Below are positions 16,999 through 25,964 of a stretch of DNA of 48,474 nt, piece by piece. The first letter of the stretch is position 1. Each line of letters opens with the position of its first letter. The notes under the pieces are model-generated. The model was not told the DNA's origin, did not search any database, and saw only the letters and a list, made by a program, of their open reading frames with translations. The stretch is from UBA12191 sp964422295 (GTDB taxonomy: Bacteria > Planctomycetota > UBA8108 > UBA1146), in NCBI GenBank assembly GCA_964422295.1, contig CAYRAM010000019.1:1-48474 (forward strand), in the 5' to 3' direction. A program made the translations under genes and the position numbers.

Positions 16999-19827
16999 TT
17001 ACTTCCCCTGTCCGTTCCCGGATTCTACAGGACGCAAAGTATAGATCACAATCGCCTCCGCAGCGGCATTGGCTGGAGGATTGTTGGAACGGTGAAGGGA
17101 AACCGCATTATCTCGGGCATTGTCATCGATCTTGTACTTGGCATGCAGTTTTCTGTGGGAGCTCGCCTCTGCCGCGTGGTCGATGGTCGAAGAGTCTGAG
17201 ATATTTGCAGAGCTTGCAGATATGTCGAGAAGATCGTGGATCTGTGCCAAGTTCCAATGGGCCGTGGTGTTTTCGGGGTCCTCTTCCAACGTTTTGGTGA
17301 ACCAAGCCAGGGCGATATGCAGGTTTTCGCCTCGGGTTTCAGAAGAAACTTGACGGGCGATGGCGAAACAGACCGTTCCCAGTTCATTGAGCAGGCGAAC
17401 GTCTCTGGAGAAATCGAATCCACGCTGATTCGCTCCCGGATATCGGGTTTCATACAATCTCGTCAAAGAGGTCAATGCCGCATCGTAGTATCCATTTTCA
17501 CGGTTCACGACGCTGCCAAACCAGTCGAGGCTCCATGGGGGGGGAGGAGGGTCGTGCTGTGCCGCTTCCTCCAGGGAGAGTGCCGCTTCATCCAGTCGTC
17601 CCGCTTTGATCAAGGCGCGGGCCTTGTTCAGTGAACCATCCGCTCTGCCGAGTCGGGTAACCTCCTCGAAGGCTGAGATTGCGGATACGAGTTCTCCCCT
17701 GACCGCTCCTTTGGAGCCTTTACGCAGTTGTCCTATGCCGTAGTCATTCCAGCGCATCCATGTGGGTTTGCTTTCTTCAATGGAGACCTCAGCCTGGGGC
17801 GCACCGATAACGAAGTTCACTTCATCCTCACCCAGCGTGACCACAGGCAAGTCATTTCGGGTGCCCTCATCGAAGAGGCTCAGGAAATGAGTATCAAATT
17901 TGCGGTAAAGAGCTTTGGCTCGAATCGTCAGTTTGGATCCGGGTGAATCGGGAACATCGACCCGGTAGTGGAGGGTGTCCGCTGCACCGGGAGGAATTTG
18001 GTGGTTGTAGAGGGCGATGAAAATGTCCTCCACGTTACGCTCGTCGATGCGGCCACCTTCACGATCGAGAACCAAGGCATTCATCTTGTGTGCCCAAGGA
18101 TCGAGTTTTCCCTGTTCATCAAGAAGGCCGCTGGAAGCGATCGGCTCGTCGTCGAGAAAGAGCTCCATCGAGACCCACGTTTGATTTGAATCTGCGGTCC
18201 CCTCTGTGAAGTGGTGCCCCATTCCCATCGTTCGCAGCACGGTCTCGACAAGAATCGTCTCCCCTGGCTGGATAGTGGGTATTTCAGGGTGAAGGGGGGC
18301 GACGAGTGGGGCATCGACATCTTCTCCCCGGCGGATTCCAAAAATGTCCACGTCGATGGAGCCTTCAAGAAATTCTCTGTGAACCTCAAGGGAGGATTCG
18401 CTGGTGCCGACCATCGCTCTCATCGCTGTGTTGGCCCCGGGAAACAGGTGGTCATGGACGGAAAGGATGCCGGTTCCGCTGAAATCCTTGGCACCAAAAT
18501 CGGTACTCGCAAGAGTGGGCATGTGGCAACCATTGCAGTTGTTTTCCGCTTGTTCCGGGTAATAGAAGGAGGCGACACCATGCCCGCTGACTCCGCTGAG
18601 CAGCCATGAGTCGTAGTGATTTTGACCACGGAGCCAGCGATAGTGATTCAACTCCTCCGGAATGTGAACTTTATGGCAAGAGCCACAAAATTCAGCCTGC
18701 TGGTGAAGCGGTTTCAGGTAGGTCTTCTTGTGAAAAGCAGGTTTCGCCTTGATCAATTGGCGGTTCACCCACTTGAGGAGCGGTTGGTCACTCATGGCAA
18801 AGGGGTAGAGTTCGGGCTGTCCGATCACGTATTCCCCATTACCACGAGGGCCGGGGATCGATTCGATGGCATGACAAACGGTGCACGTGATCGCAGCATG
18901 GGCGGTCGCGTGGTTTTCCATGTCGAATTCCGGATCGTCAAAGGCGCCGCTGAAAAATGGCACGGGATCATGGCAACCCGCACAGAAGCGAGAGGCATGA
19001 ACATTGCCATCGCGTTCCAGGAGCACATCCCTGGTATTTTTAACACTCGCAAGGTATGCGGGATTGTTGAAAGAACTGAAGCGATGCGCAGACTCTGCCC
19101 AACGGCCGTGGACATCCGGGTGACACTCACGACAGGTATCATCTCGCATCAATCGATGGGCGCTGATGAACTTGCCATCGCTGGTTCTGGACAGGGATGG
19201 TTCAAAGTATTGATCACCTGCTGCAGGGGTCATTCCCGGCGGGACTGAATATTGGTGCCAAACCAGCATCAGCAGAAGGAACAGGAGTCCTGCAAGACTC
19301 CAGCGATAACTGACCGCCCAGCGAATGGGAACTCCTGCGAGCCTGTGAAGGACAAAGAGCCAAATCGTCACCAATGGAGTGGCGACATGGGTCGCATAAA
19401 AGATGGTTCTCCAAGCGGGCGATCGGATTTCCAGAATCCCCTCGATTCGGGTGAGAAGGACTCCAGAGATGAGCAGGAGCAAGCTGGCGGCAAACAGCCC
19501 CAAGCCCGCTTTGACAGCACGCCGATTTGGATGCGACCAGGATCTTCTGAGGTGCCAGCATCCAAAAACAACAAAGGGAAAGATAAGTACGATTCCGAGG
19601 ACCAGATGAACCAGGAACATCCATTGGTAAAAGGAATCCTGGAATTGATTCTTGAGCAGATTTTCAGCGACGGTGACGGCCAATAAGTAGAAAGAGTTGA
19701 TTCCCAGAAGGGCAAAGAGGCCCAGGACCGCCACCAGCCAAGGCCGCAGAGCGGAATCAACAGGCTCCGGTCTTGAAGATGGTTTGGCGTGCTGATTTTT
19801 TGAAGCAGGATCATCTTCTTTGTTCAT
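16999..19827 (-). CDS. Membrane-anchored pentahaem cytochrome c with TPR domain
   Basis: A 942-residue protein. The N-terminal ~200 residues hold five to six transmembrane helices. Then come five CxxCH c-haem sites in about 250 residues: CRECH, CAGCH, CTVCH, CGSCH and CNGCH, arranged as in the cytochrome c554/NrfA-like multihaem superfamily. A middle beta-rich region of unknown type follows, and the C-terminus has TPR-like repeats (ISAFEEVTRLGRADGSLNKARALIKAGRLDEAALSLEEAAQHDP). It probably moves electrons at the periplasmic face; the redox partner is unknown. Start: ATG at 19827 with caggag about 13 nt upstream; the in-frame codon at 19908 adds 27 residues without family character. The ASPIC/UnbV gene follows after 3 bp. 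Confidence 0.88.
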   Translation of the reverse strand: MNKEDDPASKNQHAKPSSRPEPVDSALRPWLVAVLGLFALLGINSFYLLAVTVAENLLKNQFQDSFYQWMFLVHLVLGIVLIFPFVVFGCWHLRRSWSHPNRRAVKAGLGLFAASLLLLISGVLLTRIEGILEIRSPAWRTIFYATHVATPLVTIWLFVLHRLAGVPIRWAVSYRWSLAGLLFLLLMLVWHQYSVPPGMTPAAGDQYFEPSLSRTSDGKFISAHRLMRDDTCRECHPDVHGRWAESAHRFSSFNNPAYLASVKNTRDVLLERDGNVHASRFCAGCHDPVPFFSGAFDDPEFDMENHATAHAAITCTVCHAIESIPGPRGNGEYVIGQPELYPFAMSDQPLLKWVNRQLIKAKPAFHKKTYLKPLHQQAEFCGSCHKVHIPEELNHYRWLRGQNHYDSWLLSGVSGHGVASFYYPEQAENNCNGCHMPTLASTDFGAKDFSGTGILSVHDHLFPGANTAMRAMVGTSESSLEVHREFLEGSIDVDIFGIRRGEDVDAPLVAPLHPEIPTIQPGETILVETVLRTMGMGHHFTEGTADSNQTWVSMELFLDDEPIASSGLLDEQGKLDPWAHKMNALVLDREGGRIDERNVEDIFIALYNHQIPPGAADTLHYRVDVPDSPGSKLTIRAKALYRKFDTHFLSLFDEGTRNDLPVVTLGEDEVNFVIGAPQAEVSIEESKPTWMRWNDYGIGQLRKGSKGAVRGELVSAISAFEEVTRLGRADGSLNKARALIKAGRLDEAALSLEEAAQHDPPPPPWSLDWFGSVVNRENGYYDAALTSLTRLYETRYPGANQRGFDFSRDVRLLNELGTVCFAIARQVSSETRGENLHIALAWFTKTLEEDPENTTAHWNLAQIHDLLDISASSANISDSSTIDHAAEASSHRKLHAKYKIDDNARDNAVSLHRSNNPPANAAAEAIVIYTLRPVESGNGQGK

Positions 19828-19960
19828 ATTCCGAGTATAACTCCTGAGTCTCGCTTGAAGGAAGAAGAGCAGGGAATTTTTTTCCCGGTATTCGGCTTCC
19901 TCGGTCAACGATCCCGCAGCATTGAAGATGGATATTCAGGGCCGATGTGGAGCATGGAGG

Positions 19961-20797
19961 ATGACATTGGGGGCGTCGTTACACCATTTTACGCGTATCG
20001 CTGAAGGTGCCGATCCTGAAGAGTGGATCCTGTTGCTTCACGGGATTCTCGGATCGGGAGGGAATTGGGCTTCCTTTGCACGGGATTTGACGCGTATGCG
20101 CCCGGAGTATGGAGTTCTCGTTCCGGATCATCGGTTGCATGGCAGATCAAACGATGGGAATCCACCCGATGACATCGAGTCTTGTGTCAATGATTTGAGG
20201 CTGTTTCTGGAGGAGTTTCAGGAGCCATGCCGTGCGGTCATCGGCCATTCATTTGGCTCAAAGATCGGTGTGGAGTTGGCAATCCGGCAATCATCGATTC
20301 GGCAAGCATTCATCCTCGATGCGGATCCTGGACAACTCTCAGTGGAGGGGAAGTCGAGGAGTGATTTTCAGGTGCTGCAGTTGATGGATGCATTGAGGTC
20401 TGCACCAGTCTCTTTCCCGGGGCGTGACTCATTTGTCGAATACATGGGCACGTATGGTTTCCGACCGGAGATTGCGGGTTGGGTCGGGAAAAATTTAAAA
20501 AGGTGCTCGGCAGGACTCCAATTGAATCTGAATCTTGATCGAATCGAAACTCTGCTGTTGAACCACCATGAATATGATCTTTGGCCCCGACTTTCTCACG
20601 AGAATGTGGACACGGTCGACTTCATCGTTGGAGATCGATCAAAAGTGGTGACTGCCGGGGTTCGTGAGAAGATGCATTCTCTGTCGATGGAGCACCCATC
20701 ACGCCACTCGTTGACGGTTGTTCCCAATGCAGGGCATTGGCTCCATGTGGATCAGCCATCCCTTTTGCTGGAAGGGATACTGAATCGACTGTTCTGA
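19961..20797 (+). CDS. Alpha/beta-fold hydrolase
   Basis: Serine hydrolase of about 278 residues. The oxyanion loop reads LLHGILGSGGNWA, the nucleophile elbow GHSFGSK, and the catalytic His lies in NAGHWLHVDQP; DHRLHGRS is also typical. The arrangement resembles the YbfF/ABHD11 esterase group. The substrate is not evident. Start: ATG at 19961 has GGAG 8 nt upstream and gives a natural N-terminus; ATG at 19928 or TTG at 19922 would add 11-13 residues. It is divergent from the cytochrome operon. Confidence 0.85.
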   Translation: MTLGASLHHFTRIAEGADPEEWILLLHGILGSGGNWASFARDLTRMRPEYGVLVPDHRLHGRSNDGNPPDDIESCVNDLRLFLEEFQEPCRAVIGHSFGSKIGVELAIRQSSIRQAFILDADPGQLSVEGKSRSDFQVLQLMDALRSAPVSFPGRDSFVEYMGTYGFRPEIAGWVGKNLKRCSAGLQLNLNLDRIETLLLNHHEYDLWPRLSHENVDTVDFIVGDRSKVVTAGVREKMHSLSMEHPSRHSLTVVPNAGHWLHVDQPSLLLEGILNRLF

Positions 20798-20820
20798 AGT
20801 ATCAGTTCTGCACAGGACTA

Positions 20821-22158
20821 TTACGCTTTGAAGTTGCCACTCCCCTGTGGTCGTGACTTTTCTCCCCCTGGTCCAAACTTTGCAATCTGTTGGCGCAATT
20901 GATCGCCAGGGGGAACAGTGTCATTGGGGAATGGATGCTCCGGGGTGGATTCCACATAGAGGCTTGTGGATGGGAATGCAAAACCCACTTCCAATTCCTC
21001 GGCAAGTCGGATCACTTCCAGCAAAAACCATTGTTTGATCTGCAGCTCTTCAGAATAATCTGCGACCCTGAATCTGACATTGACGAGGACATCGAGGCTG
21101 GATGCACCAAAGTTGACCAACGCAGCTCGCACCGTATCCGTTTCAATCTTGTCCTGGGCAGCAGCGATCGCTTTGACACCTTCGCAAAACGCTTCGATTT
21201 TGTCGGCTGGAGTTTCGTAGCGCAGCCCAACAAAAGTTTTGAAGCGGCGATAATTTCGCTGACCCATGTTGTCAATGACGCCATTGACCAATTCTGAGTT
21301 GGGTACGCTGACCAGTGAGCTCTCAAAAGTTCGTATGCGAGTGCAGCGGAAGCCGATTTCTTCGACAACCCCTTCGATTCCGCCCACCTTGACCCAATCA
21401 CCCAGTGAAAATGGCCGATCCGCAAAGACAGTGATGGAACCGAACAGATTGGCAAAGGTATCTTTGGCCGCAAGGCTGACGCCGATTCCCAATACGCCAA
21501 GGCCGGTTACCAGAGGCATCACGTCTTCGCCGGTACTTTGAATCAGATAGATCACTGCACCGACGGTAACGAGCAACTTGAGGCCCTTGCGAATCATCGG
21601 AGCAAGTTGATCGTCCAGTTTGCTTTCAGAAAGGCTCGCCGCTTCTTCGAGACGTGCTCCGACCAGGTCTACCAATCGATATGCCAGCAGCAGTCCACCG
21701 ATGGTGGCGAGTGCGCGAACGGTCACCGCCATGATGGAGTTTCCGAAATCGGTAAACAGGAGAGCGGGGTAAAGCAAATCGACGGTCAGTGCCGATGCGA
21801 ACCAGCCCAGTGATTTACCTACCGAAGAAATGACCGCAGTCGTTTTTTCTGATTGGCCCACTTTTGACAGAATCGAAGCGAGGATTACTGCACCGAGGTA
21901 CGAACTGATCTTTTGAACCAGCCAAGCCAAGACTGCAATGATAGTCAAAAGCAGCCATTGCCACTGTTCGAGGAAGAGGATTGTTGCGCGCATGCCATCG
22001 GGAATCATGTCCTGAAGCCATTGGAAGTTGTTTTCGTCGGCAAGATTTTGCTCTTGCGCGGGAGTTGCTTCGCCGGTGTTCCCAGGTTGCACAGCGTGAG
22101 CCACCGAGGTGGCGCAGGCGAAAAGCAAAACAAGCAGGACAATGATATGGAATCGCAT
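20821..22158 (-). CDS. MscS-family mechanosensitive channel
   Basis: Small-conductance mechanosensitive or other MscS-type channel of the inner membrane, 445 residues. A signal peptide (MRFHIIVLLVLLFACATSVAHA) precedes a periplasmic stretch and about five membrane helices. The pore-lining helix and beta domain are diagnostic: LGVLGIGVSLAAKDTFANLFGS, then DRPFSLGDWVKVGGIEGVVEEIGFRCTRIRTFE and VSVPNSELVNGVIDN. It lies 52 bp downstream of the topoisomerase VI A gene on the same strand and may be read from that transcript, although the functions are unrelated. Confidence 0.92.
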   Translation of the reverse strand: MRFHIIVLLVLLFACATSVAHAVQPGNTGEATPAQEQNLADENNFQWLQDMIPDGMRATILFLEQWQWLLLTIIAVLAWLVQKISSYLGAVILASILSKVGQSEKTTAVISSVGKSLGWFASALTVDLLYPALLFTDFGNSIMAVTVRALATIGGLLLAYRLVDLVGARLEEAASLSESKLDDQLAPMIRKGLKLLVTVGAVIYLIQSTGEDVMPLVTGLGVLGIGVSLAAKDTFANLFGSITVFADRPFSLGDWVKVGGIEGVVEEIGFRCTRIRTFESSLVSVPNSELVNGVIDNMGQRNYRRFKTFVGLRYETPADKIEAFCEGVKAIAAAQDKIETDTVRAALVNFGASSLDVLVNVRFRVADYSEELQIKQWFLLEVIRLAEELEVGFAFPSTSLYVESTPEHPFPNDTVPPGDQLRQQIAKFGPGGEKSRPQGSGNFKA

Positions 22159-22210
22159 TCGATCACCCTCTTCCCAGCGAACAGGTTTATCGATCCCGGG
22201 ATCGATAACG

Positions 22211-23362
22211 CTATGGGAGGAATTTACCCGGATTTTTGAGCTTTTGGGGCAAATATTCCTCGATCACGTAGTTCAGGCCCCACATCGCCAGTGCCTGCTG
22301 CTCCGCCCTCACACCCATCGAGAGCAAATGCTCGATCGCAGATTTCCAAGCCTTTTTGCTTTTGAAGAAGGGATCGTTTTTGAGGGCGTCCTTGGCGCGT
22401 TTGATGTCGACATCTTTCAGAGGGTGGGTGGGGAGTTCGTAATCGATGATGTCTTGGGGAGTGACCCCCAGATAGGTGGCCTTGGGGACGCAAAAGAACC
22501 GATTGATATGGGCAGCATTGCCCGAACCGACCTTCAGTGTTCTGTAGATGTTGGAGATGCCGTAGGGATCACAATCGACAAAAGCATATACGGGTATATT
22601 CGCTTGTTCGCTCAATCGGCGGATAAAACGGCGGGTGGATCGAGTGGGAACCCCGGCCATGTTGACGAGGATACAATTGGAGGTCTTCCAAAACTTGTGG
22701 CTTTGCAGGCGTTGAAAGACACCACCAGTCTCGATAGCAAGGACAAATTTGGCACCGGTTTCAAAGCTGAGGTGTTCGACGGAGGTAGGAATCGAATAGG
22801 CGCCGCTGCCAAAGCGGGTGCAATCGATGCGCTCAATCTCTCCCGATTCTAGATCGGGATCGAGGACCACCAAGTCTCCAGCAACCGCTCCGCCGTGCTC
22901 ATCGGGGACAAAACGAAGTTGCTCCCTGCTGACATCGTCGACGGAGAAGAGAGCTTCGATGTCGTCCATCACCGTATCGGACTCGGTTTGCTCGTCGAAT
23001 TTTGCTTCTTCCCAGTTCTTGGATTGATAATAAACATCTCGCTTGGTTGCAAAGTCGTTATTGAGGACCAACTCCCTGGAGAGCCCCATCATCCTCAGAG
23101 TCTGGGCAAATCCCTTGACGGTGTTGACAGTCAGGGTGCGCTCTTTTCGCGCTTTCCCGATTTCCAGATAACCCTTTCGTTTGTCGTATGAAACATTACT
23201 TAGGCTACGAACGGGAAACCGCATCAGGGGTTTACCCCGACGCAATATCTTCTTGTAGATGTCATCAGCCGCATTTTCGATGCTGGCGATGGTCTTCTTG
23301 TCCTTTTTTGCATTTTCCCGGCGGACTTTGTCCATGTAGGCACGGGTGATCTTTTTGGTCAT
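22211..23362 (-). CDS. top6A: DNA topoisomerase VI subunit A (Spo11-like)
   Basis: Catalytic DNA-cleaving subunit of the type IIB topoisomerase, 383 residues, close to archaeal lengths. The 5Y-CAP domain carries RDVYY (Tyr111/112); by comparison with Spo11 (RDIFY) the second Tyr should attack DNA. The Toprim domain has the Glu in LAIETGG and the DxD pair in DCDPYG that bind magnesium. The C-terminal part (YLGVTPQDIIDYELPTHPL, LSMGVRAEQQALAMWGL) is also family-like. Start: ATG at 23362, with gtgagg overlapping the stop of the B subunit; an in-frame upstream extension to 23440 lies inside the B gene and was rejected. Subunit B is 10 bp upstream. Topoisomerase VI is mostly archaeal and plant, and patchy in bacteria. 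Confidence 0.95.
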   Translation of the reverse strand: MTKKITRAYMDKVRRENAKKDKKTIASIENAADDIYKKILRRGKPLMRFPVRSLSNVSYDKRKGYLEIGKARKERTLTVNTVKGFAQTLRMMGLSRELVLNNDFATKRDVYYQSKNWEEAKFDEQTESDTVMDDIEALFSVDDVSREQLRFVPDEHGGAVAGDLVVLDPDLESGEIERIDCTRFGSGAYSIPTSVEHLSFETGAKFVLAIETGGVFQRLQSHKFWKTSNCILVNMAGVPTRSTRRFIRRLSEQANIPVYAFVDCDPYGISNIYRTLKVGSGNAAHINRFFCVPKATYLGVTPQDIIDYELPTHPLKDVDIKRAKDALKNDPFFKSKKAWKSAIEHLLSMGVRAEQQALAMWGLNYVIEEYLPQKLKNPGKFLP

Positions 23363-23372
23363 TGCGAAAACC

Positions 23373-25217
23373 TCACATTTTCCTGCTGCGTTCGAGAACG
23401 TCGGCCAGTTTTGATTCTGCACCGGTTCTCTGACGGTCACTCAACTCAAGGATGTCTTGCAATGCGATCCCGATTTGAGGGATGTAAGTTTTGATGTAGT
23501 CCTTTTTGCGTTCGGCATCTGCCAAGCGACGTTTTTTGCGCAGGTGAATCGCCAGCTTTCGGCCTGCTTCCATGATGGCAAGACGCATCTCTTTAAGGAT
23601 TTCGTCGTAACTGGCGACCGCCTTCTTGCTTTCTGATGTAAAGGGGACCCAGACGCTCGCAATGTGAACCAGGACCGCCAATGGTCCCGTTGGCAATGCA
23701 CCGCGAGCCTGTTGAACTTCATAGTTTTTCCATGGAGTCGATATGATCGATTGGGTGATGGCGCATGCACCTTGCTCGTATTGGAGGGGAACTCTGTTGG
23801 CAAATCGAAAGATACTTGCCAGTTCATCCCCAGGGAGCTCCCCGCCGTAGGCGATCCCTGCCTCGACCTGAAATGGATTGCCTCGGTACACCGCGGGTTG
23901 CCGGGTAACGGTCAAAACCAACTCCGGATCGAAATTCCTTCTCAATGTTTTGGCCATAAATTCCTCGCCGATGGGGGAGAGGCAATTGGTCGGCGGTGCC
24001 ATCATCTTTGTTTTCTCGATGGCTTTGTGAAGGATCTTGACGTCTGCGTTGGAGAGACGCCGTGGGTGACGATCGGTATCGATGTATTTGCCGAGTTCCT
24101 CACTCTGCTCGGCGATTTTTTTGACCACATTGGGGGTCATGCGGCAAAATTCGCTGCAGAGAAAACCGCTGACAGTTCTTGAAGAAGTATCCTTCATCAT
24201 CTGTAACAAAATCCCGAGTTCGACGCCGTGGGGGTGTGGGAGTATTTCCAGAGGTGGCTCGGGTAGTTTCTTGGTGACCCGCTCCCAGGTGATAGGTTTT
24301 TTATCGACCGGGCTTTTGTATTGAATCTCAACATGCGGATTGGCAAGAGAGACCTGTTCGAGAAAGGAATCGATGGAGTGCTTTCCTTTTTTGTAGGTGC
24401 CCTCCAGTTCAATATGGACCTCGGTGCCGTGGGCCCAGTCGACATCGACTTCACGTTCTTTTTTGACCACAGGTTGATTCTTTGCCATGTCGATTGCGAG
24501 GGTCACCTCGGTTGCCGGTTTTCTTTTGGAGGTTCGGCTGGTGACGATCATCGGCTTTCCGGTGGTCAGTGACCCATACATGCCTGCAGCGCTAATGCCG
24601 ATGCCCTGTTGACCCCGGGTTTGCTTTCTTGCGTGAAACTTGGATCCGTAAAGAAGTCGCCCAAAGATCTTGGGTAACTGCTCAGGAACGATCCCGGGCC
24701 CGTTGTCACGGACACAAATCGTGTGTTGATTTTCTGAAGCGGCGGTGACTTCGATGAAGATGGTGGGCAGATATTCCGCTTCTTCGCAGGCGTCCAGTGA
24801 GTTGTCCACCGCCTCCCGAACGGTGGTCAGAAGCGCTCTCGCCGGGCTGTCAAATCCGAGCAAATGACGGTTCTTGGCGAAGAACTCACTGACGGAGATG
24901 TTCTTCTGCTTGGTGGCCAATTCTTCTGCTTTGGTCGAGGAATGAGGATCGGATTGGGCAGATTTTCGCGAACTCGCCTTGGCGCTCTTCTTTTTCGCTT
25001 TTGCCGCTTTTCCGCGGGTGGATTTGGAACCGGATCCGCTATTTTGACTGAAGAGGTCGGCCTGCTTCGGTGCGGAACGGGAGGAGGCTTTCTTGTGCGA
25101 TTTCGCTGTCTTCTTTTTAGTGTTCTTTTTTGGTGTTTTTCGGGCGACCTTTTTGGCGGATTTCTTCGCCGATTTCTTGGTGGCTTTCTTTTTCTTGCTC
25201 GTTTTGGTCGGGGACAA
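23373..25217 (-). CDS. top6B: DNA topoisomerase VI subunit B with lysine-rich N-terminal tail
   Basis: ATP-binding GHKL subunit that clamps DNA. Of 614 residues, the first ~95 are a disordered basic tail (about 29 Lys in 90 residues, with KKSAKKSAKK-type repeats, resembling histone H1 C-termini); the remaining ~520 match archaeal subunits. ATPase motifs: N-box REAVDNSLDA (about 134-143), DNGPGI (171-176), and RGQQGIGISAAGMYG (201-215). The transducer domain and its ATP-contacting Lys region follow (REIL-type helices near AEQSEELGKYIDTDR). The TTG start at 25217 has a gaggagg site 6 nt upstream; no in-frame ATG exists before the conserved core. The tail is not needed for the fold and may raise DNA affinity, which is inference. 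Confidence 0.93.
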   Translation of the reverse strand: MSPTKTSKKKKATKKSAKKSAKKVARKTPKKNTKKKTAKSHKKASSRSAPKQADLFSQNSGSGSKSTRGKAAKAKKKSAKASSRKSAQSDPHSSTKAEELATKQKNISVSEFFAKNRHLLGFDSPARALLTTVREAVDNSLDACEEAEYLPTIFIEVTAASENQHTICVRDNGPGIVPEQLPKIFGRLLYGSKFHARKQTRGQQGIGISAAGMYGSLTTGKPMIVTSRTSKRKPATEVTLAIDMAKNQPVVKKEREVDVDWAHGTEVHIELEGTYKKGKHSIDSFLEQVSLANPHVEIQYKSPVDKKPITWERVTKKLPEPPLEILPHPHGVELGILLQMMKDTSSRTVSGFLCSEFCRMTPNVVKKIAEQSEELGKYIDTDRHPRRLSNADVKILHKAIEKTKMMAPPTNCLSPIGEEFMAKTLRRNFDPELVLTVTRQPAVYRGNPFQVEAGIAYGGELPGDELASIFRFANRVPLQYEQGACAITQSIISTPWKNYEVQQARGALPTGPLAVLVHIASVWVPFTSESKKAVASYDEILKEMRLAIMEAGRKLAIHLRKKRRLADAERKKDYIKTYIPQIGIALQDILELSDRQRTGAESKLADVLERSRKM

Positions 25218-25339
25218 CCCGCCTCCTCATCCTGGTCTTGATACTGCGTCGTTTATCTTCCGGACGTGCCCGGATCCTAGCCTCTTCCTGCTCCGCATCC
25301 AGTCTCGGGCCCAAGGGGTCTCGGGCCCAGGTGGATTTC

Positions 25340-25852
25340 TCAATCCTCTTCGGCCCAGAATTCGATCCCCTTCTCCGATGCCCCATGCGCTGCCAAAGCA
25401 TGCTTTAAATGGGGCGGACGCAGATCGAGTTGCTCAAGTTGGGACTTTGGAACCCACTCAAGGTCCTCGGTGGCGCGAACGCCGTCGATTCCGGGAACAA
25501 AATTCTCCCGCGAGCCGTCGGCGACCTGACAACGGAAGATGAGGGCGATCACATGCAAATCGGGGGGCATTTCCGGTGATCGTCGACGATGTTTTTCGGC
25601 GATAAACTCACGCAGAAATGCGGGACGAATCTGCTCAATCTGGAGTCCGGTCTCTTCCAGGATTTCGCGGCGGAGAGCCGTTTCGAGCGGTTCGCCATGC
25701 TCCACATGTCCACCGGGAAGAAAGTACCAGCAACCGTCGCTGCTCGCTGCGCTCGAGTCCCGGGCACGAAGAAGCAAGATTTTGTCATCCTGTTCGATCG
25801 CCGCCCGGACTGTGAATCCCGGTTTTCTCAATTTCGGTTTCATCGTCAACAT
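25340..25852 (-). CDS. Nudix hydrolase
   Basis: A pyrophosphohydrolase of about 170 residues. The Nudix box is complete: GGHVEHGEPLETALRREILEETGL fits GX5EX7REUXEEXGU (Glu residues in REILEE bind metal). Preceding FLPGGH and the strand ILLLRARDSS are typical. The substrate is not evident; DPDR-type nucleoside diphosphates or mRNA-cap-like substrates are equally possible. Start: ATG at 25852 or 25843; both are in frame, and the open frame upstream to 25891 reads through a poly-C run. The gene is divergent from the selenoprotein operon and ends 122 bp before the topoisomerase VI B start. Confidence 0.88.
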   Translation of the reverse strand: MLTMKPKLRKPGFTVRAAIEQDDKILLLRARDSSAASSDGCWYFLPGGHVEHGEPLETALRREILEETGLQIEQIRPAFLREFIAEKHRRRSPEMPPDLHVIALIFRCQVADGSRENFVPGIDGVRATEDLEWVPKSQLEQLDLRPPHLKHALAAHGASEKGIEFWAEED

Positions 25853-25876
25853 CCCCACTTCGGCAGGCTGGGAAGT

Positions 25877-25887
25877 CCCCCCCCCCC
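25877..25887. repeat. C11 homopolymer in divergent promoter region
   Basis: Eleven consecutive C on the plus strand, 25 bp upstream of the Nudix start and about 78 bp upstream of the selenoprotein start. Such a run can vary in length by slippage and alter promoter spacing. This copy could also be miscounted by sequencing. Confidence 0.8.
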
Positions 25888-25964
25888 GCAAGCCAAGTTA
25901 TGATAACCTGATCAGGACTGCCACCGAACCTGCGGCTCAGTGGCCAAAGAGAGGACTTCGCGAG

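Noticed and set aside
24082..25542. Plus-strand open frames with Phe/Gly-rich or Arg-rich products opposite the topoisomerase VI B gene
   Set aside because: They are complements of the lysine-rich tail and the GHKL core, with no ribosome sites or family features.
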